Made by a program: the position numbers and the translations under genes. From positions 1 through 6,309 of the forward strand of contig DPZQ01000129.1 of NCBI GenBank assembly GCA_003536295.1: a DNA stretch of 6,309 nucleotides. The letters are read 5' to 3'. Below are positions 1 to 5,389 of the stretch, one piece after another (the stretch's first letter is position 1; every line of letters starts with the position of its first letter). The notes under the pieces were generated by a model that saw only the letters and a list, made by a program, of their open reading frames with translations, ran no database searches and was not told where the DNA came from. The stretch comes from Rhodobacter sp. (lineage in GTDB: Bacteria > Pseudomonadota > Alphaproteobacteria > Rhodobacterales > Rhodobacteraceae).

Positions 1-41
1 GGCGCCAGCGCCGCGCGGCCCTAAGCGACTGACCTCTTGCG

Positions 42-2003
42 CTAGCGCCCGGTTAATTCCCCAAGGATATCTACCGGGCCAGTAGATCCGCGCAATTTTG
101 CACGGTAAATCACCACGGATTCCGCCACCCGCATTACATAGGTGCGTGTTTCAGAGAAAGGAATCTGCTCAACCCAATCCACTACATCAATCCGAGGATC
201 GCGTGGATCACCCAGCAATTTGATCCAAGACTGTGGCCGCCCAGGCCCTGCATTGTAGCCCGATGCAATCAAAGCGATCGAGGGGCCAAATTCATCGACC
301 AATTTTTTCAGATAACCAGATCCTAATGTTGCATTATAGGTGGGATCTTGGGTCAACCGGGCAGCACTATAGGGCAAATTCAGCTCATTTGCCATAAGTT
401 TGGCTGTGCCAGGCATCACCTGCATCAGCCCCAAGGCCCCAGCAGGTGACCGGGCATTTGGATCAAATTCGCTTTCGCGTCGCGCTATTGAGAGTGCTAA
501 GGCACGGCTAACTGCCAAATTTTCGGGCACGATTTCTGGGGTTGGGAAATAGGGGCGCGGGTAGATGGCCCCGCGCTCGGCGGCGGCTTTGGCAATCAAC
601 ACGGCGATATGGGGCTCATCAATCGAAAGCATCAGATCTGCCATTTTATTTAGCTCTTCATTGCTTTGGGTCTCGCCCAGATGTAGCGCAAAGCGTTTCG
701 CCAAGGTGCGATCACCTGCTTTAATCAAATGCAATGTCGCCTCCATAACCGATGAGGACATGAATTTTGCACCGCGCCAATCGCCGGGGCGTGCTTGCGA
801 CAAAAGCGCGGGGTCTAAATTTTGTCCCAACTTTTGAGCGGCCAATTGGCCATAATATGCCGTTTGATATTGCGCGGCCATCAGATAGGCCTGAGTAGCT
901 TTGGCATTGTCATTTAGCGCCTCATAGGCGCGGCCTTGCCAATAAAGGGCTCGGCTGGAAGAAATGCCAGTAGAGACGCCATCCTCCAAGGCCAAAAAAT
1001 GGCGCAAAGCGCTTTGTGGATCATTAAGTTTGCGCAGGGCAATAAAGCCCGACAAAAACTCAAGACTAGCAAAATTCCCTCCCGATGTTAGTTGATGCGA
1101 GGAGGCCACCCGGTAGGCCAACTTTGGGTCATTATCGCGCAACAACGCGCGCACCAAACTATCCCTTTTGGCGGCCCAAGCTTCTGGATATTCCAGCCGT
1201 CTGGCCGAGCTTGAACGCTCAAGTAATAAGGTAGCGGCCTCTTGATCAAAGTCTTTTTGCATACGCCAAGAGAACCGATCATAAGCCAACCCTGCATCGT
1301 CTCGATAGGCACCAGGAATGGCCCCTATCAAGGCCGTCACGCCACGCTTATCATTTTGCAGCGCCATGCGTGCTTGCGCCAGAGCGCGCGCCCCTGATGA
1401 AACACGAGGCAACATGGCCTCGGCCTGCGTATTCTTATCACCTTCCCACATCAGCCAGCTCAAGCGGGCTTCATGATATTTGGCCAAAGTCTTTGGCATC
1501 ATCGCCAAAAGGGCGGCTTCTTCGCTTGAGGAAAAAGACAGGCCCTTCCAAGCGCGCGCGGCCTCCGCCACGGCGGCACTTTCTTTGCCCAAAGCAAGAT
1601 AGGCCTGCACCAATGCGACCGAACCTGCACCTATGCGGGGTTTTTGGTTTTGAAAATACATCTCAACGCGCCGCGGATCCTGCGTAGCAGCAGCGGCTGA
1701 TTCGCCTTTAGCCTTTAAATAGGGCAGGCCCGGCCAATCCGAGCGGCGTTTCAAAAAGGCTTCATATTCTGTAAGTTCCCCTTCGCCCGCGCGCAAACGG
1801 TGCCATTCGATCACATCGCGCGCCGCTGGGCTGATTGATTGCGCGGCTTCAAGCGCTTTGCTAAATGCGCCTTGTGTGACAAAATCAAGCGCCTGCCTGA
1901 AGTTGGTGACATCGTCAGCTCGCGCCCCAAAAGGCGCACTAAAACTGGTTATAAAAACCAAAGGAAAAATAAGAAATCGGAGAGGGAGTTTTATATAATT
2001 CAT
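42..2003 (-). CDS. slt: Soluble lytic murein transglycosylase (Slt70-like), exported
   Basis: A 653-residue protein predicted to cleave the MurNAc-GlcNAc bond of peptidoglycan in the periplasm, leaving 1,6-anhydro-muropeptides. Residues 1-29 form a signal peptide: a KLPLR positive region, a hydrophobic core LIFPLVFITSF, and an ARA-DD cleavage site. Residues of about 31-490 are alanine-rich and helical, with TPR-like stretches (for example RALYWQGRAYEALND near 351), matching the superhelical domain of Slt70. The C-terminal catalytic SLT domain covers about 495-640. Seen there are RRESEFDPNA with the likely catalytic Glu510, GALGLMQVMPGTA (522-534), SGYNAGPGRP (581-590) and PFSETRTYV (615-623). 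The length fits the family. The ATG gives a complete signal peptide, although no strong Shine-Dalgarno sequence precedes it. The gene is divergent from dapA. Family assignment is firm; which peptidoglycan linkages it prefers in vivo is not known. Confidence 0.95.
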   Translation of the reverse strand: MNYIKLPLRFLIFPLVFITSFSAPFGARADDVTNFRQALDFVTQGAFSKALEAAQSISPAARDVIEWHRLRAGEGELTEYEAFLKRRSDWPGLPYLKAKGESAAAATQDPRRVEMYFQNQKPRIGAGSVALVQAYLALGKESAAVAEAARAWKGLSFSSSEEAALLAMMPKTLAKYHEARLSWLMWEGDKNTQAEAMLPRVSSGARALAQARMALQNDKRGVTALIGAIPGAYRDDAGLAYDRFSWRMQKDFDQEAATLLLERSSSARRLEYPEAWAAKRDSLVRALLRDNDPKLAYRVASSHQLTSGGNFASLEFLSGFIALRKLNDPQSALRHFLALEDGVSTGISSSRALYWQGRAYEALNDNAKATQAYLMAAQYQTAYYGQLAAQKLGQNLDPALLSQARPGDWRGAKFMSSSVMEATLHLIKAGDRTLAKRFALHLGETQSNEELNKMADLMLSIDEPHIAVLIAKAAAERGAIYPRPYFPTPEIVPENLAVSRALALSIARRESEFDPNARSPAGALGLMQVMPGTAKLMANELNLPYSAARLTQDPTYNATLGSGYLKKLVDEFGPSIALIASGYNAGPGRPQSWIKLLGDPRDPRIDVVDWVEQIPFSETRTYVMRVAESVVIYRAKLRGSTGPVDILGELTGR

Positions 2004-2055
2004 AGCTATATTGTGCCAGAAACCCAGTCGAGCTGCAACAGACTGCAGAGCGATA

Positions 2056-2078
2056 GCTTGGCAATTCTTTTGCCAAGC
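2056..2078. repeat. 9-bp perfect inverted repeat (hairpin) upstream of dapA
   Basis: GCTTGGCAA (2056-2064) and TTGCCAAGC (2070-2078) are exact reverse complements around a 5-base loop, TTCTT. Three more outer pairs (AGC 2049-2051 with GCT 2079-2081) can form if GATA is bulged out. No T-run follows on either strand, so it is not a typical intrinsic terminator. It could be a protein-binding operator shared by slt and dapA or an RNA hairpin in the dapA leader. The TTGGCA or TTGCCA halves could also overlap a -35 box. Confidence 0.6.
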
Positions 2079-2091
2079 GCTAGGAAGGCTT

Positions 2092-2103
2092 AATCATATG
2101 ATT
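2092..2103. repeat. 12-bp perfect palindrome upstream of dapA
   Basis: AATCATATGATT is perfectly self-complementary with no spacer. It lies 14 bases downstream of the hairpin and 27 bases before the dapA start. It could be half of a regulator site, or chance, since AT-rich 12-mers of this kind do occur. The ATG inside it (2098-2100) is in frame with dapA. Confidence 0.4.
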
Positions 2104-2118
2104 CACCCATGCCCATTT

Positions 2119-2124
2119 AGGAGA
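2119..2124 (+). promoter_or_regulatory. Ribosome binding site of dapA
   Basis: AGGAGA lies 6 bases before the ATG at 2131 and selects that start over the in-frame ATG at 2098. The resulting MFKGSMPAMVTPF is the normal N-terminus of DapA proteins. The upstream ATG has its own purine-rich AGGAAGG (2082-2088) nine bases away, but it would add 11 unconserved residues. Confidence 0.8.
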
Positions 2125-2130
2125 GACCAG

Positions 2131-3006
2131 ATGTTCAAAGGATCAATGCCAGCCATGGTCACGCCGTTTAATAACGGCGCTTTGGATATAGTTACACTTA
2201 GCGCCTTAGTGCAGTGGCATATAAAAGAGGGCAGCCACGGATTAGTTCCTGTGGGCACGACGGGCGAAAGCCCAACCTTGAGCCACGCTGAACATGGGCG
2301 AGTGATTGAAGAGGTGGTCAAAGCCGCCGCTGGGCGCATTCCCGTGATCGCGGGGGCGGGCTCAAACAATACCGCTGAAGGGATTGAACTTGTGCAACAT
2401 GCGCAAAAGGTTGGCGCACAAGCGGCTTTGGTGGTGACCCCCTATTATAACAAACCCACCCAAGCGGGTCTGATCGCCCATTTCACCGCCCTGCATGATG
2501 CCTCCGATCTGCCGCTGATTATTTATAATATCCCCGGCCGTTCGGTCGTGGATATGAGCCCTGAGACCATGGGAGTTTTAGCTAAATTACCCCGTATCAT
2601 TGGGGTCAAAGACGCCACGGGGAAAATTGAGCGCGTCAGCATGCAGCGCGCAAGTTGCGGGGCTGATTTCGTGCAGCTTTCAGGGGAAGATGCCACAGCC
2701 CTTGGGTTTAACGCCCATGGCGGGGTTGGCTGCATTTCAGTGACCGCAAATGTCGCCCCCAAACTATGCGCCGCCTTTCAAGAGGCGACCTTGCGCGGGG
2801 ACTACAAAGCAGCCTTAGAAATCCAAGACCGTTTGATGCCGCTGCATGAAGCTATTTTTATCGAACCTGGCCTTGTTGGCGCGAAATATGGCCTATCGCT
2901 TTTGGGATTTTGTAGCGAAGAGGTGCGATTGCCTCTTGTAATGCTGACTAATCCCACCAAGGCCAAGATCAAAAGCGCCATGCAATTCGCAGGACTTATC
3001 CACTGA
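2131..3006 (+). CDS. dapA: 4-hydroxy-tetrahydrodipicolinate synthase
   Basis: A 291-residue cytoplasmic enzyme that condenses pyruvate with aspartate-4-semialdehyde, the first committed step toward meso-diaminopimelate and lysine. It is a single (beta/alpha)8 barrel of the DapA/N-acetylneuraminate lyase superfamily, one residue shorter than the E. coli protein. Visible motifs are VGTTGES (41-47) with Thr43/Thr44, VTPYYNKPT (102-110) with Tyr105/Tyr106, YNIPGR (132-137) with catalytic Tyr132 and carboxylate-binding Arg137, and GVKDATG (158-164) with Schiff-base Lys160. The triad expected for DapA is therefore complete. Residues matching the E. coli lysine feedback site (Ser47, His52, His55, Asn79, Glu83, Tyr105) are also present, which suggests lysine inhibition; that part is inferred. 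dapA is divergent from slt and followed 77 bp later by the transporter gene. Paralogous aldolases of this superfamily usually lack this full set of residues, so the assignment is strong. Confidence 0.97.
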   Translation: MFKGSMPAMVTPFNNGALDIVTLSALVQWHIKEGSHGLVPVGTTGESPTLSHAEHGRVIEEVVKAAAGRIPVIAGAGSNNTAEGIELVQHAQKVGAQAALVVTPYYNKPTQAGLIAHFTALHDASDLPLIIYNIPGRSVVDMSPETMGVLAKLPRIIGVKDATGKIERVSMQRASCGADFVQLSGEDATALGFNAHGGVGCISVTANVAPKLCAAFQEATLRGDYKAALEIQDRLMPLHEAIFIEPGLVGAKYGLSLLGFCSEEVRLPLVMLTNPTKAKIKSAMQFAGLIH

Positions 3007-3018
3007 CAAGAAAACACG

Positions 3019-3042
3019 ATGCCCAACATGACAGTGCACTAG
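3019..3042 (+). other. Seven-codon mini-ORF after dapA; possible displaced start of the transporter
   Basis: ATG at 3019 begins a short frame, MPNMTVH, ending at TAG 3040-3042. It is 12 bases after the dapA stop and has only a weak upstream AAGAAAA. It is too short to call a gene. Its interest is that a one-base gain between 3019 and about 3040 would fuse it in frame to the transporter below and give a 299-residue protein, so it may be the original start of that gene. A leader peptide is the alternative. Confidence 0.3.
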
Positions 3043-3079
3043 CGCGCCATCCTCTATCTAACAACCTGCGCGGCGCGCT
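3041..3079. repeat. GC-rich 8-bp inverted repeat just before the transporter ATG
   Basis: AGCGCGCC (3041-3048) and GGCGCGCT (3072-3079) are exact reverse complements separated by 23 bases. An 8-bp perfect palindrome, AGTGCACT (3033-3040), abuts its left arm. The right arm ends 4 bases before the ATG at 3084, where a folded RNA would hinder ribosome access. No T-run follows, so it is not a typical intrinsic terminator. Because the interval also looks protein-coding in the transporter frame, the repeat may be incidental to GC-rich codons. Confidence 0.4.
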
Positions 3080-3083
3080 TTGG

Positions 3084-3917
3084 ATGAGTGCATCGATGGC
3101 AGGCTTCGCGGCTGAGGATCTGTTTTTAAAAAAGACAACCACGTATCTGCCGCTGGGCCAATCGCTGATACTTTTTGGCCTGATGGGGGTTTTGGTATTT
3201 GGCCTTTGGGCGCAGTTGTGCGGGGAAACCCTTGTGCCGCGTCAGGCATTTGAAAGCGCCATGAGGTGGCGCGCTTTGTTTGAGGTGACAGGGCGGCTTT
3301 TCTATGCGCTGGCAATTGTGGCCATTCCCTTTTCGCTGGCCTCGGCTATTTTACAGGCCACGCCTTTGCTCGTCGTAGCAGGCGCAGCACTTTTATTTGG
3401 AGAAACCGTCGGATGGCGTCGCTGGAGCGCCATTTTCATCGGCTTTATCGGGGTCTTGATCATCTTGCGTCCAACATCTCAAGGCTTTGATCCTAAAGTT
3501 TTTTTAGCTGTGGTGGGATTGATTGGCTTTGCGGGGCGCGATCTGGCCACGCGGGCTGCACCCAGGCTTTTATCTGACGCGCAGCTTGGCTTTTACGGGT
3601 TTATCATGTTGACCATTGCGGGGGTTTTTCTGACCCTTTGGACAAAATCAGCCGTTTGGCCCACGCCTGATGCTTATGTAATGTGCCTTTTGACAGGATT
3701 TTTCGGAATTTTGGCGTACTTTGCCCTAACCCGCGCCATGCGTACGGGTGCGGTCTCGGTTGTGACCCCTTTTCGCTATACGCGGCTGATCTTCGCTATT
3801 TTTCTTGCCACGGTTTTCCTGCACGAACGCCCCAACGAATGGACGCTAATAGGCGCTGCTTTGGTCATTGGTAGTGGACTTTACACTTTGATCCGCAGCG
3901 CGCGGCTTAAAGCGTAG
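3084..3917 (+). CDS. EamA/DMT-family membrane transporter, N-terminus uncertain
   Basis: A very hydrophobic 277-residue protein of the drug/metabolite transporter superfamily, with two EamA repeats. About nine to ten membrane segments are expected in the inner membrane. The end of repeat one, ILQATPLLVVAGAALLFGE (89-107) followed by WRRWSAIFIGFIGVLIILRP (111-130), is characteristic. So is repeat two, GAVSVVTPFRYTRLIFAIFLATVFLHERP (222-250) with a closing helix to about 271. The substrate is unknown; the family exports or imports amino acids, metabolites and drugs. ATG 3084 is the first in-frame ATG, but it cuts into the first membrane helix and lacks a Shine-Dalgarno sequence. The same frame stays open back to the TAA at 2949 and encodes LSNNLRGALW just upstream, which resembles the usual N-terminus of these proteins. 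The true start is thus probably upstream, using a non-ATG codon such as CTG 3066 or reached through a frameshift from ATG 3019. dapA and smpB flank it in the same direction. Confidence 0.8.
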   Translation: MSASMAGFAAEDLFLKKTTTYLPLGQSLILFGLMGVLVFGLWAQLCGETLVPRQAFESAMRWRALFEVTGRLFYALAIVAIPFSLASAILQATPLLVVAGAALLFGETVGWRRWSAIFIGFIGVLIILRPTSQGFDPKVFLAVVGLIGFAGRDLATRAAPRLLSDAQLGFYGFIMLTIAGVFLTLWTKSAVWPTPDAYVMCLLTGFFGILAYFALTRAMRTGAVSVVTPFRYTRLIFAIFLATVFLHERPNEWTLIGAALVIGSGLYTLIRSARLKA

Positions 3918-3993
3918 TTTTATTACGTCAAAGAGCTTGATTTGCACGCACGATCTGGACTTTGGCGCGCAGCTCGCCTATTTCCGCTAGATT

Positions 3994-4467
3994 ATGGTTG
4001 AAAAATCCGATCCCAATTCCAAGCTGATTGCCGAAAATCGCCGCGCGCGGTTTGATTATTTTATTGAAGACACAATTGAAGCGGGTGTCATGCTGTTTGG
4101 CTCTGAGGTTAAATCCTTGCGGGTGGGCGGCTCAAACATTGCTGAAAGCTATGCTTCGGTTGAAAAAAGCGAACTCTGGCTGATCAACAGCTATGTCGCC
4201 CCCTATTTACAAGCCAAAACCTTCGGTCACGAAGAGCGCAGGCACCGCAAATTGCTGGTGTCGAAAAAAGAAATGGCCCGTCTTTGGAATGCTACCGCCC
4301 GCGAAGGCATGACTATCGTGCCTTTGAAAATGTATTTCAACGACCGTGGAAAAGTGAAAATCTTGATAGGCATTGCCAAGGGTAAGAAAAACCAAGACAA
4401 ACGCGAAACTGAGGCCAAACGCGATTGGAACAGGCAAAAACAACGCCTGTTAAAACAAAACATCTAG
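3994..4467 (+). CDS. smpB: SsrA (tmRNA)-binding protein SmpB
   Basis: A 157-residue partner of tmRNA in trans-translation. It binds the tRNA-like domain of tmRNA and lets it enter stalled ribosomes so that the nascent chain is tagged and released. The whole sequence matches the family: NRRARFDYFIEDTIEAGVML (15-34), GSEVKSLRVGGSNIAESYA (36-54), WLINSYVAPY (62-71), ERRHRKLLVSKKE (81-93), and the lysine/arginine-rich tail GKKNQDKRETEAKRDW (130-145). That tail becomes helical in the empty mRNA channel. Length is normal and all key blocks are present. The start is 76 bp after the transporter stop. No Shine-Dalgarno sequence is visible before the ATG (the upstream bases are TTTCCGCTAGATT), yet no better in-frame start is compatible with the family's N-terminus. 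tmRNA itself (ssrA) is not in the window. Confidence 0.98.
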   Translation: MVEKSDPNSKLIAENRRARFDYFIEDTIEAGVMLFGSEVKSLRVGGSNIAESYASVEKSELWLINSYVAPYLQAKTFGHEERRHRKLLVSKKEMARLWNATAREGMTIVPLKMYFNDRGKVKILIGIAKGKKNQDKRETEAKRDWNRQKQRLLKQNI

Positions 4468-4519
4468 CGCTGTGGCGTTAGCACGCTGATAAACAACATT
4501 TAGCGACGTTCACCTTGAA

Positions 4520-4526
4520 AAGGAGA
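4520..4526 (+). promoter_or_regulatory. Ribosome binding site of sseA
   Basis: AAGGAGA lies within the 63-bp gap after smpB, 4 bases before the ATG at 4531. It is the strongest Shine-Dalgarno sequence in the window and fixes this start. No clear promoter or T-tailed hairpin is visible in the gap, so sseA may be read through from smpB. Confidence 0.8.
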
Positions 4527-4530
4527 GCCC

Positions 4531-5388
4531 ATGGCCCAGTCGAACGAAGATCCAAAGTCGCTGGTCTCAACCCAGTGGCTTTTTGATCATTTAGAAGATC
4601 CCGATCTGCGAATTCTTGACGCGTCATGGTTCTTGCCAAATGCTGGGCGTGATGGCGCTGCAGAATTTGTTCAGTCCCATATTCCCAATGCGCGGTTTTT
4701 TGACATTGACAAAATTTCCGACCACCGCTCGGAATTACCTCATATGGCCCCGCCTGCTGAAAAATTCATCTCACGCGTGCGTGCGCTTGGGGTGGGTGAT
4801 GGGCATCAAGTGGTAGTCTATGACGCGCTTGGCATATTTTCAGCTCCACGCGTTTGGTGGAACTTTCGCCTGATGGGCAAAGAAAATATCGCCGTTTTAG
4901 ATGGTGGCCTGCCAAAATGGCGCACCGAAGGGCGGCCTTTAACGGCCGAACCACCGTTGATCCGCGACCGTCACATCACGGTGCAGCGCCAAGCGCATTT
5001 GGTCAAAGATGTGACCCAAGTCGCTAATGTCGCCAAATTGCAAAGCGCCCAGATCATTGACGCGCGCCCTGCAGATCGGTTTCATGGCTTTGCCCCAGAG
5101 CCGCGCCCCGGCCTGCGATCCGGCCATATCCCCAATTCGAAAAACGTGCCTTGGAACAGTGTGCTCGAGACGAACGGCACAATGAAATCCGTCAAAATGC
5201 TGAAATCCGTGTTTGAAGACGCGGGCGTTGATTTGAAGCAACCTTTGATCACCAGCTGTGGGTCAGGGGTCTCGGCCGCGATCTTAAGCCTAGCGCTTTA
5301 CCGAATGGGCCACCACGACCATGCGCTTTATGACGCCTCTTGGGCTGAGTGGGGCATGTATGCCGATCTTTCCGTTACAAAGGGATAA
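4531..5388 (+). CDS. sseA: 3-mercaptopyruvate sulfurtransferase (tandem rhodanese domains)
   Basis: A 285-residue protein with two rhodanese domains. It moves sulfur from 3-mercaptopyruvate to a thiol or cyanide acceptor, giving pyruvate and a persulfide. The inactive N-terminal domain (about 10-135) contains LVSTQWLFDHL, ILDASWFLP, HIPNARFFDID (50-60) and VLDGGLPKW (122-130). The catalytic domain (about 162-280) contains IIDARPADRF (175-184), the linker-loop RSGHIPNSKNVPW (196-208), and the active-site loop CGSGVSA (243-249) with nucleophile Cys243. The CGSGV loop is typical of mercaptopyruvate sulfurtransferases, whereas thiosulfate sulfurtransferases usually carry CRxGxx with a basic residue after the cysteine. 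Arg183, Arg187 and Arg196 are available as substrate-binding arginines. YDASWAEWG (267-275) is the usual family ending. It has no signal peptide, so it should be cytoplasmic. The aminotransferase begins one base after its stop. A thiosulfate sulfurtransferase is the less likely alternative. Confidence 0.93.
   Translation: MAQSNEDPKSLVSTQWLFDHLEDPDLRILDASWFLPNAGRDGAAEFVQSHIPNARFFDIDKISDHRSELPHMAPPAEKFISRVRALGVGDGHQVVVYDALGIFSAPRVWWNFRLMGKENIAVLDGGLPKWRTEGRPLTAEPPLIRDRHITVQRQAHLVKDVTQVANVAKLQSAQIIDARPADRFHGFAPEPRPGLRSGHIPNSKNVPWNSVLETNGTMKSVKMLKSVFEDAGVDLKQPLITSCGSGVSAAILSLALYRMGHHDHALYDASWAEWGMYADLSVTKG
5379..5385 (+). promoter_or_regulatory. Ribosome binding site of the aminotransferase, inside the end of sseA
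   Basis: AAAGGGA overlaps the last codons of sseA and sits 4 bases before the ATG at 5390. The sseA stop TAA (5386-5388) and this ATG are separated by a single T. This arrangement points to one transcript and translational coupling. Confidence 0.65.
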
Positions 5389-5389
5389 T

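Larger units (their letters stand above)
2004..2130. promoter_or_regulatory. Divergent slt/dapA intergenic regulatory region
   Basis: These 127 bp separate the minus-strand transglycosylase from plus-strand dapA and must carry the start signals for both unless dapA has a more distant promoter. The region is AT-richer than its surroundings and holds two symmetrical elements, listed separately: a 9-bp hairpin and a 12-bp palindrome. No convincing -35/-10 pair is visible in either direction. The best minus-strand candidate, TTGCAG (2038-2033) with CACAAT or CAATAT 17-19 bases on, would place transcription start almost on the slt ATG. Calling the region regulatory is inference from the divergent arrangement. 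Confidence 0.5.

Noticed and set aside
1..41. GC-rich start of window with GGCG-CCAG-CGCC symmetry, considered as an slt terminator or the end of a neighbouring gene
   Set aside because: Too short and cut by the window edge. No T-run is seen on the minus strand, and the one plus-strand frame ending at TAA 22-24 gives only seven residues.
542..837. Plus-strand open frames of 60 and 90 codons inside slt
   Set aside because: They lie wholly antisense to a well-supported lytic transglycosylase, have no recognisable domain, and are low-complexity Ser/Arg/Ala-rich as expected of antisense shadows.
1370..1687. 105-codon plus-strand open frame antisense to slt
   Set aside because: It shows no family resemblance and is Pro/Arg/Ser-rich; it is explained by the codon bias of the slt frame on the other strand.
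3885..3925. Possible terminator at the end of the transporter gene (CCGC-AGCGC-GCGG then TTTTATT)
   Set aside because: The stem is only 4 bp, lies inside the coding region, and the T-rich run is well separated from it.
3940..3993. Possible sigma-70 promoter for smpB (TTGCAC or TTTGGC with TAGATT)
   Set aside because: The spacings are wrong: about 20 bases for TTGGCG/TAGATT, and more for TTGCAC. TAGATT also runs straight into the ATG.
4207..4463. Two 78-codon minus-strand frames antisense to smpB, hydrophobic or Phe-rich
   Set aside because: The Phe/Leu richness is the reverse complement of the Lys/Glu-rich SmpB tail, and the frames overlap each other in different phases. They are not genes.
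4466..4500. Possible terminator after smpB (AGC...GTG...CAC-GCT)
   Set aside because: Only six pairs with a bulge, and the following bases are GATAAACAAC with no T-run.
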